Assembly: GCA_963575745.1 (NCBI GenBank)
Contig: CAUYUJ010015750.1
Span: 67,501-131,500, forward strand
DNA: 64,000 bases
Source: Prorocentrum cordatum
Lineage: Eukaryota > Sar > Dinophyceae > Prorocentrales > Prorocentraceae
Reading direction: 5' to 3'
The notes beneath the pieces are model-generated. The model was not told the DNA's origin. It was given only the letters and a program-made list of their open reading frames with translations, and searched no databases. The translations under genes and the position numbers were made by a program. Positions 41,145 through 51,329 of the stretch are shown piece after piece. The first letter of the stretch is position 1; every line of letters starts with the position of its first letter.

Positions 41145-44100
41145 TTATATTATGGAATTGGCCGCTTTGGCCTGTTCCTTAAGACGGACCATTTCACATA
41201 AGGCTGACGCACGCTGCTCATAGGAGGGGGCCGTCCAGGAACTTGAGTGCGAGGCCCTCGCAACCGTCGGAGCGTCTGGGACAGGAGGGGCGGCGGATAG
41301 GCCAAGCCTAGCAAGAGGAAGCGCACGATCGAGAGCAGCCCGCACTCTGGGGTTCGGGCAATGGCCCTTCCTGAACTCAAGCAAAATCTCCAAACCTTTG
41401 CGAGACGGAGCCTCACGCTGACGGCCTGATTTCAAACCCCTCCCTTGGGACCAACCCCCGCAACGAAGACAGAGGATCTGCCCCCTGGACGGGCGCCGAC
41501 ACGACGCAGGCCTCGCACCAGGATGCGACCTAGATCCGACCATGGCGACGAGCTTGTGGCCCATGGAGTCAGGGAGCAGACCGCGGAAGAACGGCGGCAG
41601 CCCGCGACAACCATCCATCGGGACGGTATCGTAGCTGCCTTCAGCAACCCTGAAAAAGTTCCTGCACTGGAGGCCAAGCTCACTCTTTTTCCAAACGTGC
41701 CACGACACTTGTCGCCGCGACCTCGGGGCACTGGTTCGGTGAGGACTTGCCCACCGCACCCCGTTGTCAGAACAGGGAAGAACACTCGCTGCAAGCTTCA
41801 TGAAATGCCCCGCTCGTTCGCCAGCCAAATTCAAATCATTGATGAAGTCTGGCGTGGGGGCAGGGTGCATGCTGTCAGCAGCGGCATTGGCAATGGCAAA
41901 GACCTGTTCTTCGCCATCTAGGCCCTGAATCTCTGACTCATCTCTATGAGCCTTCACGTGCCGGATTTCCTGAATCAGGGCTGTGCCTTCAAGCTGCTGC
42001 GCAAAAGCTCGCACTCCAGCGTGCTAGCTGGAGAGGGCGAGCAGGTCATTCACATTTTTCTGACACAATCTGATGGCGGCTTCGCAGTCGGCCCCGAGAA
42101 CTGTAGGGCGCGAGGCTATCTGACCGCAAATCGCAATGCCACAGTGTTCGGCCATGGCTGGCGTCTGCGGCAGCACTCCTGGGACGATGCCTTTGACCAC
42201 CGCCACAGGATCCTCTCCCTCGTCTGGGCAGACAGCTACTGCCCATGCAGCCCGCTGCAGCGGCCGAATCCAAGGCTTCGTGCTCGAACCATCGGACGCC
42301 AATCGCAGCGGGAACTGGGAGGTTAAATCAGCGATCGATTCAGGCTCCATGTCCACCTCGTTTCCCTGCCCGTCATAGAGATACACCTCAGACGACATGG
42401 ACGGGCAAGGCAGCGAGCCATCTCCATACGTGTACACCGCGCGCGTGAAAATTGGGTTGTCGGGCTCGTCGCGCGCAGCGCTGAGGAAAGAAGCAGGCAC
42501 CTCAGATGTTGCGCGCGCCTCGAGAACTCGGGGAAACGCGCAGGAATAGAGCCTGTGGTGGACTGCGTCCTGCTCGCCACACCCACACAACCCGTCACAC
42601 AAGTAACACGAACGCCAAGCTCGCGCATGGGTCCGCAGTCCACCACATCCGCAGCTCTTGACTATGTACGTCTGAAATCGGTTTAACTTTCTGGCTTTCG
42701 GCCCCACGGCGTCCCGAATCAGGTCCCGAGTGGCCCTGGTTCCTGGGGGAAACCCGAGCTTCCGAGCAAAATCCAGCTCCCTCTCTCTCTCTCTCTCTCT
42801 CTCTCTGCAGTCCAGCTTCCATCTGTGCTGCTGAGAGGGCAGGGGGCGTCGCAGACAAATCAACTTGGAGACCTTGGTGGTCTATCCAAGAGGGCGGACC
42901 TTCAGCGTGCCAGCCAGCGTGCTTCAAACTCAGGACGGCTCTAGAAATATGCCCCTGGGACTTGTTCCAAGAGGGGCACTCGAGAGGCCTAGACAGCTCC
43001 CAAAGTTTCACAAGCTCAGCGTGTGAGACAAGAGATACATCAGTGCGCCGCAAAGCGGTCCATATCATCCTGCACCATTGCACAGCTGGGGCTATTGCAA
43101 AGCAGGCACTTCCGTCAGCAAACAAAACACCCTTAGCCGTTAGCGAAACGCCAATACCAAGGCATGCGACACTTGTCTTGCACACTGACAGAGGTAGGTG
43201 CAGTGCCGTGCACACATCTCTAGCAGGCTCCTTGGATGTGGACAGGATGGACGGCTTGCCTGGGTGCAGCTCAGCTTCCAGCTTAGCGCTGGCGGCCTTG
43301 AACTGGTTCATGCCAGCGACGGCCACCGACTTGGCTATCACGTAGTCGCTGGGCGAAACGTGGAACCCTGCGTCATCGATGTAGTTCTGGAAATCCACGA
43401 ATGGTGCCAGCTCTACGAAGGTGTCGAAGGCATCGACAGCATGGACCTTGATCGCAATGTCGCTGTAGCCGTCGCCTGCGAGCAAGCCGCGTGTGGCCAC
43501 TAGAGCCAGTTGAGCATGGTGCCTCCCGAGTCGGATGATCCTCGGGCACGCCCACATGTTAACGACGAGCTTCAGCCAACAAACTGGGGCTCCATGTCGC
43601 TGGAACTTGATGCGCAAGTCCTCCAAAGGAATCGACTCATAATATTTACTCCAGTCTGCAACAATCAGAACTCCGTACTTGTGCGCGGTCTGGTTGCTCT
43701 CAGACCGCGCCGCCTGCAGCCAAGCGCAATCAGTGGCAGAACGCCCACGACTAGCACCCCTGTAGCGTCGATCAAGTTCAGAGTGCATGTGGTCAACCAT
43801 GGGTTTGCGTGCTCGCTGCCACGTTCGATATACAGCTGCGTACAATATAATTAATCGATTGCCACCCGACGGTTTGCCTAACATCGGCATCTGGATCCAG
43901 CACAGCTGCTTGGGCAGCATCCCGATGGCCTCCGACGCCGACAGCAGCAGCGCTAGCGTGTCTAGGCCGTCATCGTCCAGCAGCATCAGGTGCCTGGGGT
44001 GGAAGTTATCGTGGCTCGCGGTCGTCCTTGCAGGGAAGGACTGCGCTGCCCGTCGTAGATCATCTGGCTTGAGTCGCGGACACATGGATCGATCAGTTGA

Positions 44101-44400
44101 TTAGAGACCGCGCCTGAGCAACCGTGGCATCCATACGCGCATTGAATCCTTGCCCTGGATAGGGCGAGATGGCAAACGTGGCGATCTCCTCTGAACACGT
44201 CATCATGGAATCATTCTTGCCATACAATGCTTGAATTGTAGTGATGGCGTTCTGAAGCCATTGCCATCCGTGAGAGATACTTTGAACATCGCTGCTGTCT
44301 TTGGTCGGGTGGGAAACTTTTACCCATCCTGGCTCCAGGTTCCTCGCATAGACTCCTGGCTCGCGCAGCTCCACTCCCGTGTTCTGCGCTATGTACCCAG
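41145..44400 (-). pseudogene. LINE B: reverse transcriptase plus RNase H, broken
   Basis: Blocks from 5' to 3': an N-terminal linker (about 44400-44093, TFAGYIAQNTGVELREPG), which ends in TGA and changes frame to the RT block at 44085. RT: LIVADWSKYYESI (motif A), then FQNYIDDAGF (motif C, YIDD). Within (CT)n at 42779-42806 the frame moves from one block (44085-42800) to the next (42800-42024). After C-x2-C...H...C-like zinc residues comes RNase H: ASDGS (Asp), AEH (Glu), GADCEA (Asp), then NAAAD (Asp). All four catalytic positions are present, but TAG at 42026-42024 separates the third from the fourth. The frame stays open to TAA at 41147. The endonuclease is absent (5' truncation at the GGA tract). 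Different lineage from A1/A2. Confidence 0.9.
42779..42806. repeat. (CT)n dinucleotide inside LINE B coding sequence
   Basis: About 28 bp of CT, coding Arg-Glu repeats on the minus strand, at the exact point where the LINE reading frame changes. Confidence 0.97.
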
Positions 44401-44408
44401 CGAATGTC

Positions 44409-44573
44409 GGAGGAGGACGAGGAGGACGAGGAGGAGGAGGAGGAGGGGATGCAGCGCCATGGGAGGAGGAGAAGGAGGAGGAGGAGGAGGAGGAGGAGGA
44501 GGAGGACGAGGAGGACGAGGAGGAGGAGGAGGAGGAGGAGGAGAAGGAGGAGGAGGAGGAGGAGGAGGAGGCG
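44409..44573. repeat. (GGA)n microsatellite at the 5' end of LINE B
   Basis: About 165 bp of GGA with GAC, GGGATG and GAA interruptions, directly adjoining the first recognisable LINE B residues. Confidence 0.95.
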
Positions 44574-44813
44574 ATGCAGCGGCGATGCGGCGCCATCCTC
44601 CGAGAGGCCCGGTGCGCGGCCGAAGGCCACGCGCCGGGGGGGGGGGGCGAGCGGGGAGCGCACGCGGCGCGCGGGGCTCACCACCGCGGCGGCAGCCGCC
44701 GCTGCAGCTCCGCGAGGCCCGCGTCGACGTCGCGGAGCGCGCGCGACTTCGGCGGCGGAGGCCCTGGCGACGGAGAGGCACTCGGACGGGGAACGACCCC
44801 ACATCACTGGTTG

Positions 44814-44957
44814 TAGGGGCCACATGCGAACCCTACCCCTACCCCCCACGATTTCTGAAGGGGAGGGTGGGGTTCACTTTGCTCGGGAGCTCCCGAACGA
44901 AGTGAACCCCACCCTGCCCCTCAGAAATCGTGGGGGGTAGCGGGTAGGGTTCGCATG
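44814..44957. mobile_element. Foldback element, ACATGCGAACCCTACCC family, copy 1
   Basis: Starts TAGGGGCCACATGCGAACCC and is mirrored by GGGTAGGGTTCGCATGC at the right. Arms of about 65 bp include CCCCCCACGATTTCTGA / TCAGAAATCGTGGGGGG and GGTGGGGTTCACTTTGCTCG / CGAACGAAGTGAACCCCACC. Loop near 44890. Sister of 46400-46527. Confidence 0.85.
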
Positions 44958-45065
44958 CTGGAGGCGGAACTAGTTACTTGCTCGCGTCGCGACGCAAATC
45001 ACGGCGGGACATCGTTTGCCGTCTCCGGCCCCTGCGGGCCCTGAGGCCGTCACACACACAGAGCT

Positions 45066-45265
45066 CGGCGGTAAGCGCTGGGGGAAAGCGAGAAGGGGAG
45101 CGCCTTCTCAGAAGGCTCGGAAGCCCCCCGGCCCCCGAGAAGTTTCCCGAGCCTTCCCAGAGGACACACAAGAGACCTCTCTCAGAAGGCGCAAGGGCTT
45201 CTGAGAAGTCCCGCTGCCTTCTGAGCAGGCCTTCTCCTCCTCACCTTCCCCCCCTCGCTCGCCGC
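45066..45265. mobile_element. CGGCGG...CCTTCTCAGAAGG TIR element, copy 1
   Basis: Left end CGGCGGTAAGCGCTGGGGGA with CGCCTTCTCAGAAGG. Right end CTTCTGAGCAGGCCTTCTC then CCTTCCCCCCCTCGCTCGCC. The ends are inverse to each other and to those of copy 2 about 150 bp away. Confidence 0.65.
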
Positions 45266-45415
45266 AGAAACAACGACGGCGGGAGAAAGCACAACAAAAA
45301 CGGTCCCAGCCGTGACGAGAGGAGGGCTCGGCGCATATCCGCGGGCCCGCCTCCGACCGCGACCGCACAAGGAGCGGGGGGGAACTGGCCCAGACGGGGG
45401 GGGAGCATCGAGTTT

Positions 45416-45617
45416 CGGCGGCGGGCGAGGGGGGGAAGGTGAGCAGGAGAAGGCCTTCTCAGAAGGCGGCGGGGCCTCTCAGCAGCCCTCGCGCCTTCTG
45501 AGAGGTTTTTTGCCTGTCTTCGGGGAAGGCTGAGAAAGCTTCTCAGAAGAGGGCCGGGGGACTTCCTTCTTCTGAGACGGCCTTCTCCTTCTCACTTCCC
45601 CCCCTCGCTCGCCGCCG
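45416..45617. mobile_element. CGGCGG...CCTTCTCAGAAGG TIR element, copy 2
   Basis: About 45-bp TIRs: CGGCGGGCGAGGGGGGGAAG...GAGAAGGCCTTCTCAG, and the inverse GACGGCCTTCTCCTTCTCAC...CCCCCTCGCTCGCCGCCG. The interior has CTCGCGCCTTCTGAGAGG. Non-coding. Confidence 0.75.
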
Positions 45618-45619
45618 AG

Positions 45620-46024
45620 AGCTGGAAGCAGCGATCCATCGTCGACGACAGATCGGCGATGCTTACTTGTTGCACCCTGTGTGCTCCTACTTGGCCTTCG
45701 CTCCTGGGCCGCCTTTGGCGGTCTTCGGACGATGCTCGGCGGGATCCGACGGTCTTCGGCGCTCTTCGCACGGTCTTCGGCGACCTTTGGCGGCTGCCTA
45801 CGGCTTTCGGCGCGAAAGCTGGATCGTTGCGGTCGACTCGGGCCGGGCGAAAGGAGGGGATAGCAAAGGGGGGGCCCAGGTTGAGAATCGGCTTACGTAG
45901 CTGATTGTTCCGGCGCCTCCCGGCGCCAGGAGGCGCCCATGTATCGAGGAATGGGCCCCTCGGTGGGGCCGAAACCAGCTGCATGCAGCACATCTCGTAA
46001 CCCCACCTTTCCCAATCCCCCCTT
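45620..46024. repeat. GGTCTTCGGCG-type degenerate repeat and unassigned DNA
   Basis: Recurring CGGTCTTCGGCG / CTCTTCGGCG words at 45715-45800. Otherwise no gene or element recognised. Confidence 0.45.
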
Positions 46025-46595
46025 TCGTCCGGCCCGAGAAGACCCAGAACCCGGAACTGTCCCCTCCTATAGCGTTGCCCCAGAGCCTCTACCCCTCCAA
46101 CGTTGCTACCCATTTCGGGCGTCCAGAGCTGGAAAGCACCCCGAGGCCGGAAAGCCGCCGGGAGCCGACGAGCACGCGCGAAGACCCCGAGCCCGAAACT
46201 GTCCCCTCCCAGCGTTGCCCCGGAGCCTCTACCCCTCCAACGTTGCCACCAAAGGCCCCTCGGGGGGGAAGGGGCGGGCCGGGCACCCCCGGAGGGATCC
46301 CTCGGCGAGGCGCAGCCGCTGGAGAAAGCACCCCGAGGCCGGAAGGCCGCCGGGAGCCGACGAAGACGCGCCAGGACCCCGAACCCGAAGCTGTCCCCTT
46401 AGGGGGCCACATGCGAAGCCTACCCCTACCCCCCACGATTTCGGAGGGGGAGGGTGGGGGTCACTTCGCTCGGACCCTCCCCCTCAGAAATCGTGGGGGG
46501 TAGGGATAGGGTTCGCATGTGGCCCTACCCCTCCTATCGCGTTGCCCCGGAGCCTCTGCCCCTCCAGCGTTGCTGCCAGAGGCCCTTTGGGGGGG
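46025..46595. repeat. Tandem units with AACTGTCCCCTCC...CTACCCCTCCAACGTTGC
   Basis: Units begin with GAAGACCCAGAACCC/GAAGACCCCGAGCCC/GGACCCCGAACCC and continue ACTGTCCCCTCC...GCGTTGCCCCGGAGCCTCTACC and GCACCCCGAGGCCGGAAAGC. Two complete units (about 46029 and 46190) are followed by a third (from about 46375) that is interrupted by the foldback element at 46400-46527. Confidence 0.75.
46400..46527. mobile_element. Foldback element inserted in a tandem unit, with 5-bp duplication
   Basis: 128 bp from TAGGGGGCCACATGCGAAGC to GGTTCGCATGTGGCCCTA, self-complementary over nearly its whole length. It lies between CCCCT (46395-46399) and CCCCT (46528-46532). The uninterrupted tandem unit nearby reads ACTGTCCCCTCCTATAGCG, so removing the element and one CCCCT restores the parent sequence. 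This gives the ends and a 5-bp target duplication directly. Confidence 0.88.
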
Positions 46596-46710
46596 GAAGG
46601 GGGCGGGCTGGCGGCCCGGCCGTGCAGAGAGGAGAGCGAAGGGCAGCATCGCGGGCCGCCTCGGGTCGAGACCGCGGTGGCGTTGCCGAGCTCTGTCTGA
46701 GCACATGCTC

Positions 46711-46834
46711 GCCATCGCTCGGACGTCCATTCCCTGTGTTTGTTCGGTTTCGTGCGTGGTTTTTCCACCAAATGATCAAGGATGCTCCTCGATGGTCCTC
46801 GCCGAAGGAAAAATGCACACGCCCGAGCGATGCC
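46711..46834. mobile_element. GCCATCGCTCGG TIR element, copy 1
   Basis: Left GCCATCGCTCGGACGT, right ACGCCCGAGCGATGCC (inverse with two mismatches). The interior has GTTTCGTGCGTGGTTTTTCC, then GGATGCTCCTCGATGGTCCT and GAAGGAAAAATGCACACG. Four copies lie between 46 and 56 kb, all in the same orientation. Confidence 0.75.
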
Positions 46835-47725
46835 AAGCATGCCGCAAGAAGGGATCCTTTGGCAACCCATGGGAGCCTCCCGTACCATCTCGGTCGCTCT
46901 TGCGAATCCACGCTCATCGCCACTAACTTACCCGGCGCCAGTCGACGCCAAATCGACGCCGAATCGACGCCAGTCGATGCTACCTCGGCGCTATCTCATT
47001 GACTACCAGACGCTAGTCGACGCTAGTGCACTCCACTCGAAACACCACATTGCGAGGGTATACGAGGCTCCACAGGCCCGCAAGAGGTCCTACAACTTCT
47101 CCTAAGCGGGGCCCCCGAAAGCGCCCCCTGAGAACTCTGACCCGCAACCCAGGCGCGGTGGCTCCCATGATTTACTAACCTATGTTTTGATATTGTTTTG
47201 GTTTCTCTCTATCCCTCTCTCTCTCTCTCTCTATTCGTCCTCCCTCCCTCCCTCCAAATCCGTTCCGCGTGTCCTCAGTCGACGCTCCTTCGCACCCTGC
47301 CAGCTGCCATGGTTCTGCAGGCGTCTTCGGCAGGGCTGGATCGAATCCTCGAGCGCATTCGAAAACACCCCGGCACACCGAGAGCCAGGGCGCCGTGTAC
47401 ACCGCCACTGTTCGCACATACTGCGCGAAACTCGATCTTAAAATCCGTGAGAGTTATAAGATGTCGACGATGTCCAGCATTCGCGCGAGACGTCGCACGC
47501 GTGCCACTTCTGTATACCTGTTGCAAGGGACTGTTGAGCACTGACGATTTGTGCTAAGCGAGTGCGCGCGCAAAGCAGGGTTTGTCAAGGATAAAGAGGG
47601 GAGGGGGTCGGTAAGGGCCCCCCCCCCAGGGATGATATGAATTCACACTGAAAGCGAGGGATGGGGCCGACTCAAATGTTGCACTATCCTGGGGGGGGCG
47701 AAAAAAACCGAGGGTGGGGAATCCA
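46835..47725. other. Unassigned sequence with short low-complexity tracts
   Basis: GTCGACGCCAAATCGACGCC-type repeats at about 46935-47035 recur at 56645-56725. A (CT)n patch is at 47212-47233. No gene recognised. Confidence 0.45.
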
Positions 47726-47845
47726 AATCCCACAAGCTCTGGGCGTAGGTGGTCTAAAGATAGATACGAGTTCTTTCCTCTTCCAAAAACCATCTCCTCC
47801 TTTGGGGAGGCGTGTATCACTTTTCCCTATTAATAAGCACCCCCT
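47726..47845. repeat. Left-end fragment of the composite TIR-like element
   Basis: AATCCCACAAGCTCTGGGCG then TAGGTGGTCTAAAGA and a CTCCTTTGGGGAGGCGTGT block match the left parts of 855-1401 and 26767-28264. The right end is missing. Confidence 0.6.
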
Positions 47846-47997
47846 CCCCCACCCAGCCGGCGGCCAACCCGGAACAACGCCATCCCCCCCACCACCCGTC
47901 AAAAAGCACTACAAAACACACTCTGCTGCCACATTCAGAGCATGCGCGGCCGCCCCGTGACCACTTTGCACTGATATTTTACAAGGACGGCCGGGGT

Positions 47998-48055
47998 GAG
48001 GAGGAGGAGGAGGAGGAGGAGGAGGAAGAGGAGGAGGAAGAGGAGGAGGAAGAGA
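47998..48055. repeat. (GGA)n tract at the 3' side of LINE C
   Basis: GGA/GAA purine tract on the plus strand, about 355 bp beyond the end of the RNase H block. Same polarity as the tract at the 5' end (50718-50800). Confidence 0.92.
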
Positions 48056-48409
48056 GAAGACCCAAGGAGGTCCAGGACGTCGGGGGCGGGGGGCTTCGAG
48101 TCAATGGCCAGACTCGAGCCCTGTTCAGTGTCGACGATATCTCTACTGAGCACTCCCCGGCCGCGATTTCGAGAATGCCGCTGACGAGTTTGAATTTCGT
48201 TATGTACGCATCTCTGCACCAAGACGGATGGGCATGGTACATGGCCCCCTGTTTCGCGAATTGATCAGCGAGGCGATGTCCTTCCTACCTCGAGAGGCCG
48301 ATGCGCTGCCGCTCAGCCCTCGTGGCGCGGGCCTCACCATGCAGAAAAACAAAAAAAACGGCCTCGGGCCGACGCCGCCGACGCCGCCGACAGCGGCCCA
48401 GATCTGGTC

Positions 48410-50717
48410 CTACAAGTCTTGGTGCTTGCGGCTCCTCCGATCCAGCGCCTGCGGCCCCTTGGCTAGGCCGTCCAGCGCGTTCTGGCAGTCCGTGAAGATA
48501 CGCAGCGGCGTAGTGGCAACTTTGATCGCCTGCAGCACTGCGTGCAGTACCGCTCGTGGAATGCTCTGCGGCCCTGGCAAAGGCCCGAAACAAGCGCGCT
48601 CCAGCTCGAGGTCGTCATCGATGCGGATGAATCCCCGGCCTGCGCGCCGCAGCGGTGCGAAGTCGCCGAACTGCCACGAGCCGCCGGTGTAGATGTCACC
48701 CGTCGCTAAGCCGCGCCACTCGCCCTCGGTGAGCCACGCGTCGCATGACTCGAGGTTCCACAAGCTTAGCTCCTCCGCAGGGTCACTGGTGATGCCGCGC
48801 CCCCACAATGCCTCGGCCCCTGGTCCAGGCCAAGGGTTGAACGATGCGTCGGCCTCCAACTCGCTCTCGATGTGCATGTCGAGCTAGACAGGCAAAAGTA
48901 CGGTGACGTTCTGTGCCTGCTGCCGTCCAGCATGCTCTGCAAATGGCATCTAGCGCCGCCCCCATCGCGTGGAGGCGCGCCTGTGGCCATGATCCGCCGC
49001 AGAACAGGACTCGTGCTCGTGCGCGGAGAGCTTGTGTCCAGCGTCCGCGTAGCGGCCTCCGTAGCAGCGCCCTCGCGGGCTCGATGAAGATAGAACCGAT
49101 GCCGTGGATCTGGCCCCACTGCTGAACCAACCCGTCCTTCAGCTGCTTCTCCGTCGCCGTGCGCACGAGGTGGTACAGCTCCTGCAGCAACGTGTAGCTC
49201 AGGTCGTACACCTGCCCGTCGACCGCGATGCTGTGGTCGGCCTGCGCCATCCAGCCGAGCCGCCTCACCGCGGCCACGAAGGCTCCAGCAGGGCCACGCA
49301 CAATCTGCCAGGGCACCTTGCTCTTGGCCACCTTCATGACCCGCGTCCCCCATGCGCTCTGCAGCTGATCCATTAGCTGCTTGTCGGTGTTGGCCTCCTG
49401 CCACGCGGTCACGATGATGGGCCCGCTGTTCAAGAGGCATCCTGGATCCACGTCGTCGCGCTCAGCAGCGTGAGGTTGGTGGACCTGTCCTTGGTGCAGC
49501 CTGGCATGGCGGTGGCCACTCTCGTCCGCAGCTCCTGCAGCTTGGAGTCCGCCATGCCCACCGTCGCCGAGCCGTAGAGCAGCGCTGGCACCTTGGCATG
49601 GCGCACCAGCATCTGCGTTGCTCCTCCTGCCCTTCGCACTACTGCAATCCGCGACTGCCTCGCCGCAAACTTCAGTGCGCGCATATTGGTGGCTCCAACT
49701 CGGCGTCGCCTGTCAGCCGCCGAGGTCACGCCGAGGTGCTTCTCGTGCATGACGACGCGCACCCCCAGGCGTCTGGAGCTCGTGTTGATGATGTCGCCCA
49801 GCGCGGTCTTGGAGGTCAGGGTGACCGTCATGACCTCCGCGCCGCGCGAGACTGCCATGTCCAGCCTCACTTCGAACATGTAGATCACTGCCGCGGTGAG
49901 CTTGGGGTGAAGGTGCTGGACAGACTCCCTGAGGCCATGCGTGGCCATGGCGAGGTCGTCGAAGAATAAGCAGGTGCCCGCCCAGGGATACCGGTTGACC
50001 AGGTCGTCCAGCTCCAGGATGATCACCATCTTGAGGCAGAACGGCGCGTAGTGGCTGCCGGCCACGATGCCCCGCTGCCGCGCCTTGCCCGTCGTGTAGC
50101 ACCCGTCGAGGACGATGCGCCGCACCATGTTGTAGATCCTCAGGACGACTCCCATGATGATGGGGTTGAAGCGCCACCGCCTCGCCGCCGCCCAAACCTT
50201 CTCGTGCGTGACCAACTCGAAGCACTTGACCGGGTCGACGTAGATCACCGCGTACTCGTAGCCGCCAGCTCGCGCTGCCTCGCAGCACAACGCCTGGAGC
50301 CAGGCTGCGCGCTCCGAAGAGCGCCCGCGCCGAGCCCAGTCATGGGCTATCTGGCCGGCCGCCTCCCAGCGCCTGGCGTACGGGATGCGGATGGTCTCCC
50401 ACACGCGCGCCAGCTCGGGGATGAGGCCGAGGTTGCGGTAGCCGCCTGCAGGTTTCGCCATCAGGTAGAACAGGATGGTCGCCTGTGCCAGCGGCCACGG
50501 CGCGCCTCGCTCCACTGCATTTAGAACGCTTCCCACGCGTGCCGCTCCGTGAACTCCTCCATGTCTCCAAAGGCGCGGGTGCCCGTCTTGGCGCGAAAGC
50601 GCCCGCACGCGTCCAGTACCTCCTTGGGCGTGATCCTCGGGACTGCGTACTCCTCGCGTTCCATGTCGCTCGGTGGCTGGCAACAGGGCGCGTCGGGGTC
50701 GTATTCGTCTGGACAAT
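48410..50717 (-). pseudogene. LINE C: reverse transcriptase plus decayed RNase H
   Basis: Four frame blocks. About 50717-50525: start of RT (YAVPRITPKEVLDACGRFRA). About 50525-49430: RT core with YAVIYVDPVKCFELV (motif A), GIVAGSHYAPFCL (motif B), CLFFDDLAMAT (motif C, FFDD) and LGVTSAADRRRR. About 49450-48900: connection (AQADHSIAVDGQVYDLSY). About 48877-48410: RNase H-like domain, where the usual TDGS Asp is Gly (DIYTGGSW) and the expected Glu near RAVLHAVLQAI is absent, while the later Asp is kept (FTDCQNAL). The endonuclease is missing; similarity begins immediately at the GGA tract. The catalytic losses make the RNase H inactive by inference. Third LINE lineage in this window. Confidence 0.88.
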
Positions 50718-50800
50718 GGGGGAGGTGGAGGAGGAGAAGGAGGAGGAGGAGGAGGAGGAGGAGGCGGAGGCGGAGGCGGAGGCGGAGGCGGAGGCGGACG
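50718..50800. repeat. (GGA)n/(GGCGGA)n microsatellite at the 5' end of LINE C
   Basis: GGA run passing into GGAGGC hexamers, adjoining the truncated LINE. Confidence 0.95.
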
Positions 50801-51173
50801 AGGGGGCGGGTCAGGGGACGCATCGAATGAAGAAGCGATGGCCGTGAAATCTGGGGAGATCTCACGGCCCTGGCCATGGTAGGCAACCTCTCCCCTGATC
50901 ATCACCCCCCTCTTTCGACGCCTGGCAAATTCGGGCCATAAGCAAAGCCTCCGGCGGCCGTTCGGGACGATCCACGCGCCTCCGCAAAGCCCTCGACGAG
51001 GCGCAGCTGCTTGGAAGCATCCCGAGGCTAGAAAACCTTGCTGAGAAAATGCGAAGTCAGTCGAGAGCTTCGATCTCCGAACGCCCGAACGCCATCGCCC
51101 GTCCCCCACCCCACACCGAGTCAACACCCCCCTCCTTGGACGACCCCGCACTCCCCTCCCCCCCGCCCCCCTT
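50801..51173. repeat. Dispersed-repeat fragments
   Basis: About 50848-50915 matches 8398-8465. About 50975-51040 (CGACGAGGCGCAGCTG, GCATCCCGAGGC) resembles the tandem-unit region at 46300-46350. No gene. Confidence 0.5.
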
Positions 51174-51306
51174 GCCATCGCTCTCGGACGTCCATGCCCG
51201 ATGCATGTGTCGGTTCCGTGCGCGCCTTCCTGTTTTCTCCCTAGATGGCCCAGGATGCTCCTCGATGCTCCTCGCCAAGGAAACACCCACACGCCCGAGC
51301 GACGCC
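51174..51306. mobile_element. GCCATCGCTCGG TIR element, copy 2
   Basis: Left GCCATCGCTCTCGGACGT, right ACGCCCGAGCGACGCC. The interior keeps GGATGCTCCTCGATGCTCCT. Most diverged copy. Confidence 0.65.
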
Positions 51307-51329
51307 AAGCCCCCTCGGGGATCTCCTGA

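Noticed and set aside
5346-42026. Possible reassignment of UAG/UAA as sense codons, because four otherwise open frames (5348, 21678, 36448, 42026) each contain a single in-frame TAA or TAG.
   Set aside because: TAG also ends LINE A1 (4217) and the gene at 38193, the same frames carry frameshifts, and the LINE A1 stop replaces a Tyr codon kept in LINE A2. Ordinary pseudogene decay explains it.
46400-46527. Telomeric or subtelomeric repeat because of CCCTACCCCTACCC words.
   Set aside because: Units are few, not the plant-type TTTAGGG repeat, and are part of a foldback stem with a target duplication.
50810-51292. Extension of the LINE C frame upstream to 51292 as an N-terminal domain.
   Set aside because: The frame stays open through the GGA tract and a GCCATCGCTCGG element, but the residues are repeat-derived. 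RT similarity starts at the tract in another frame.
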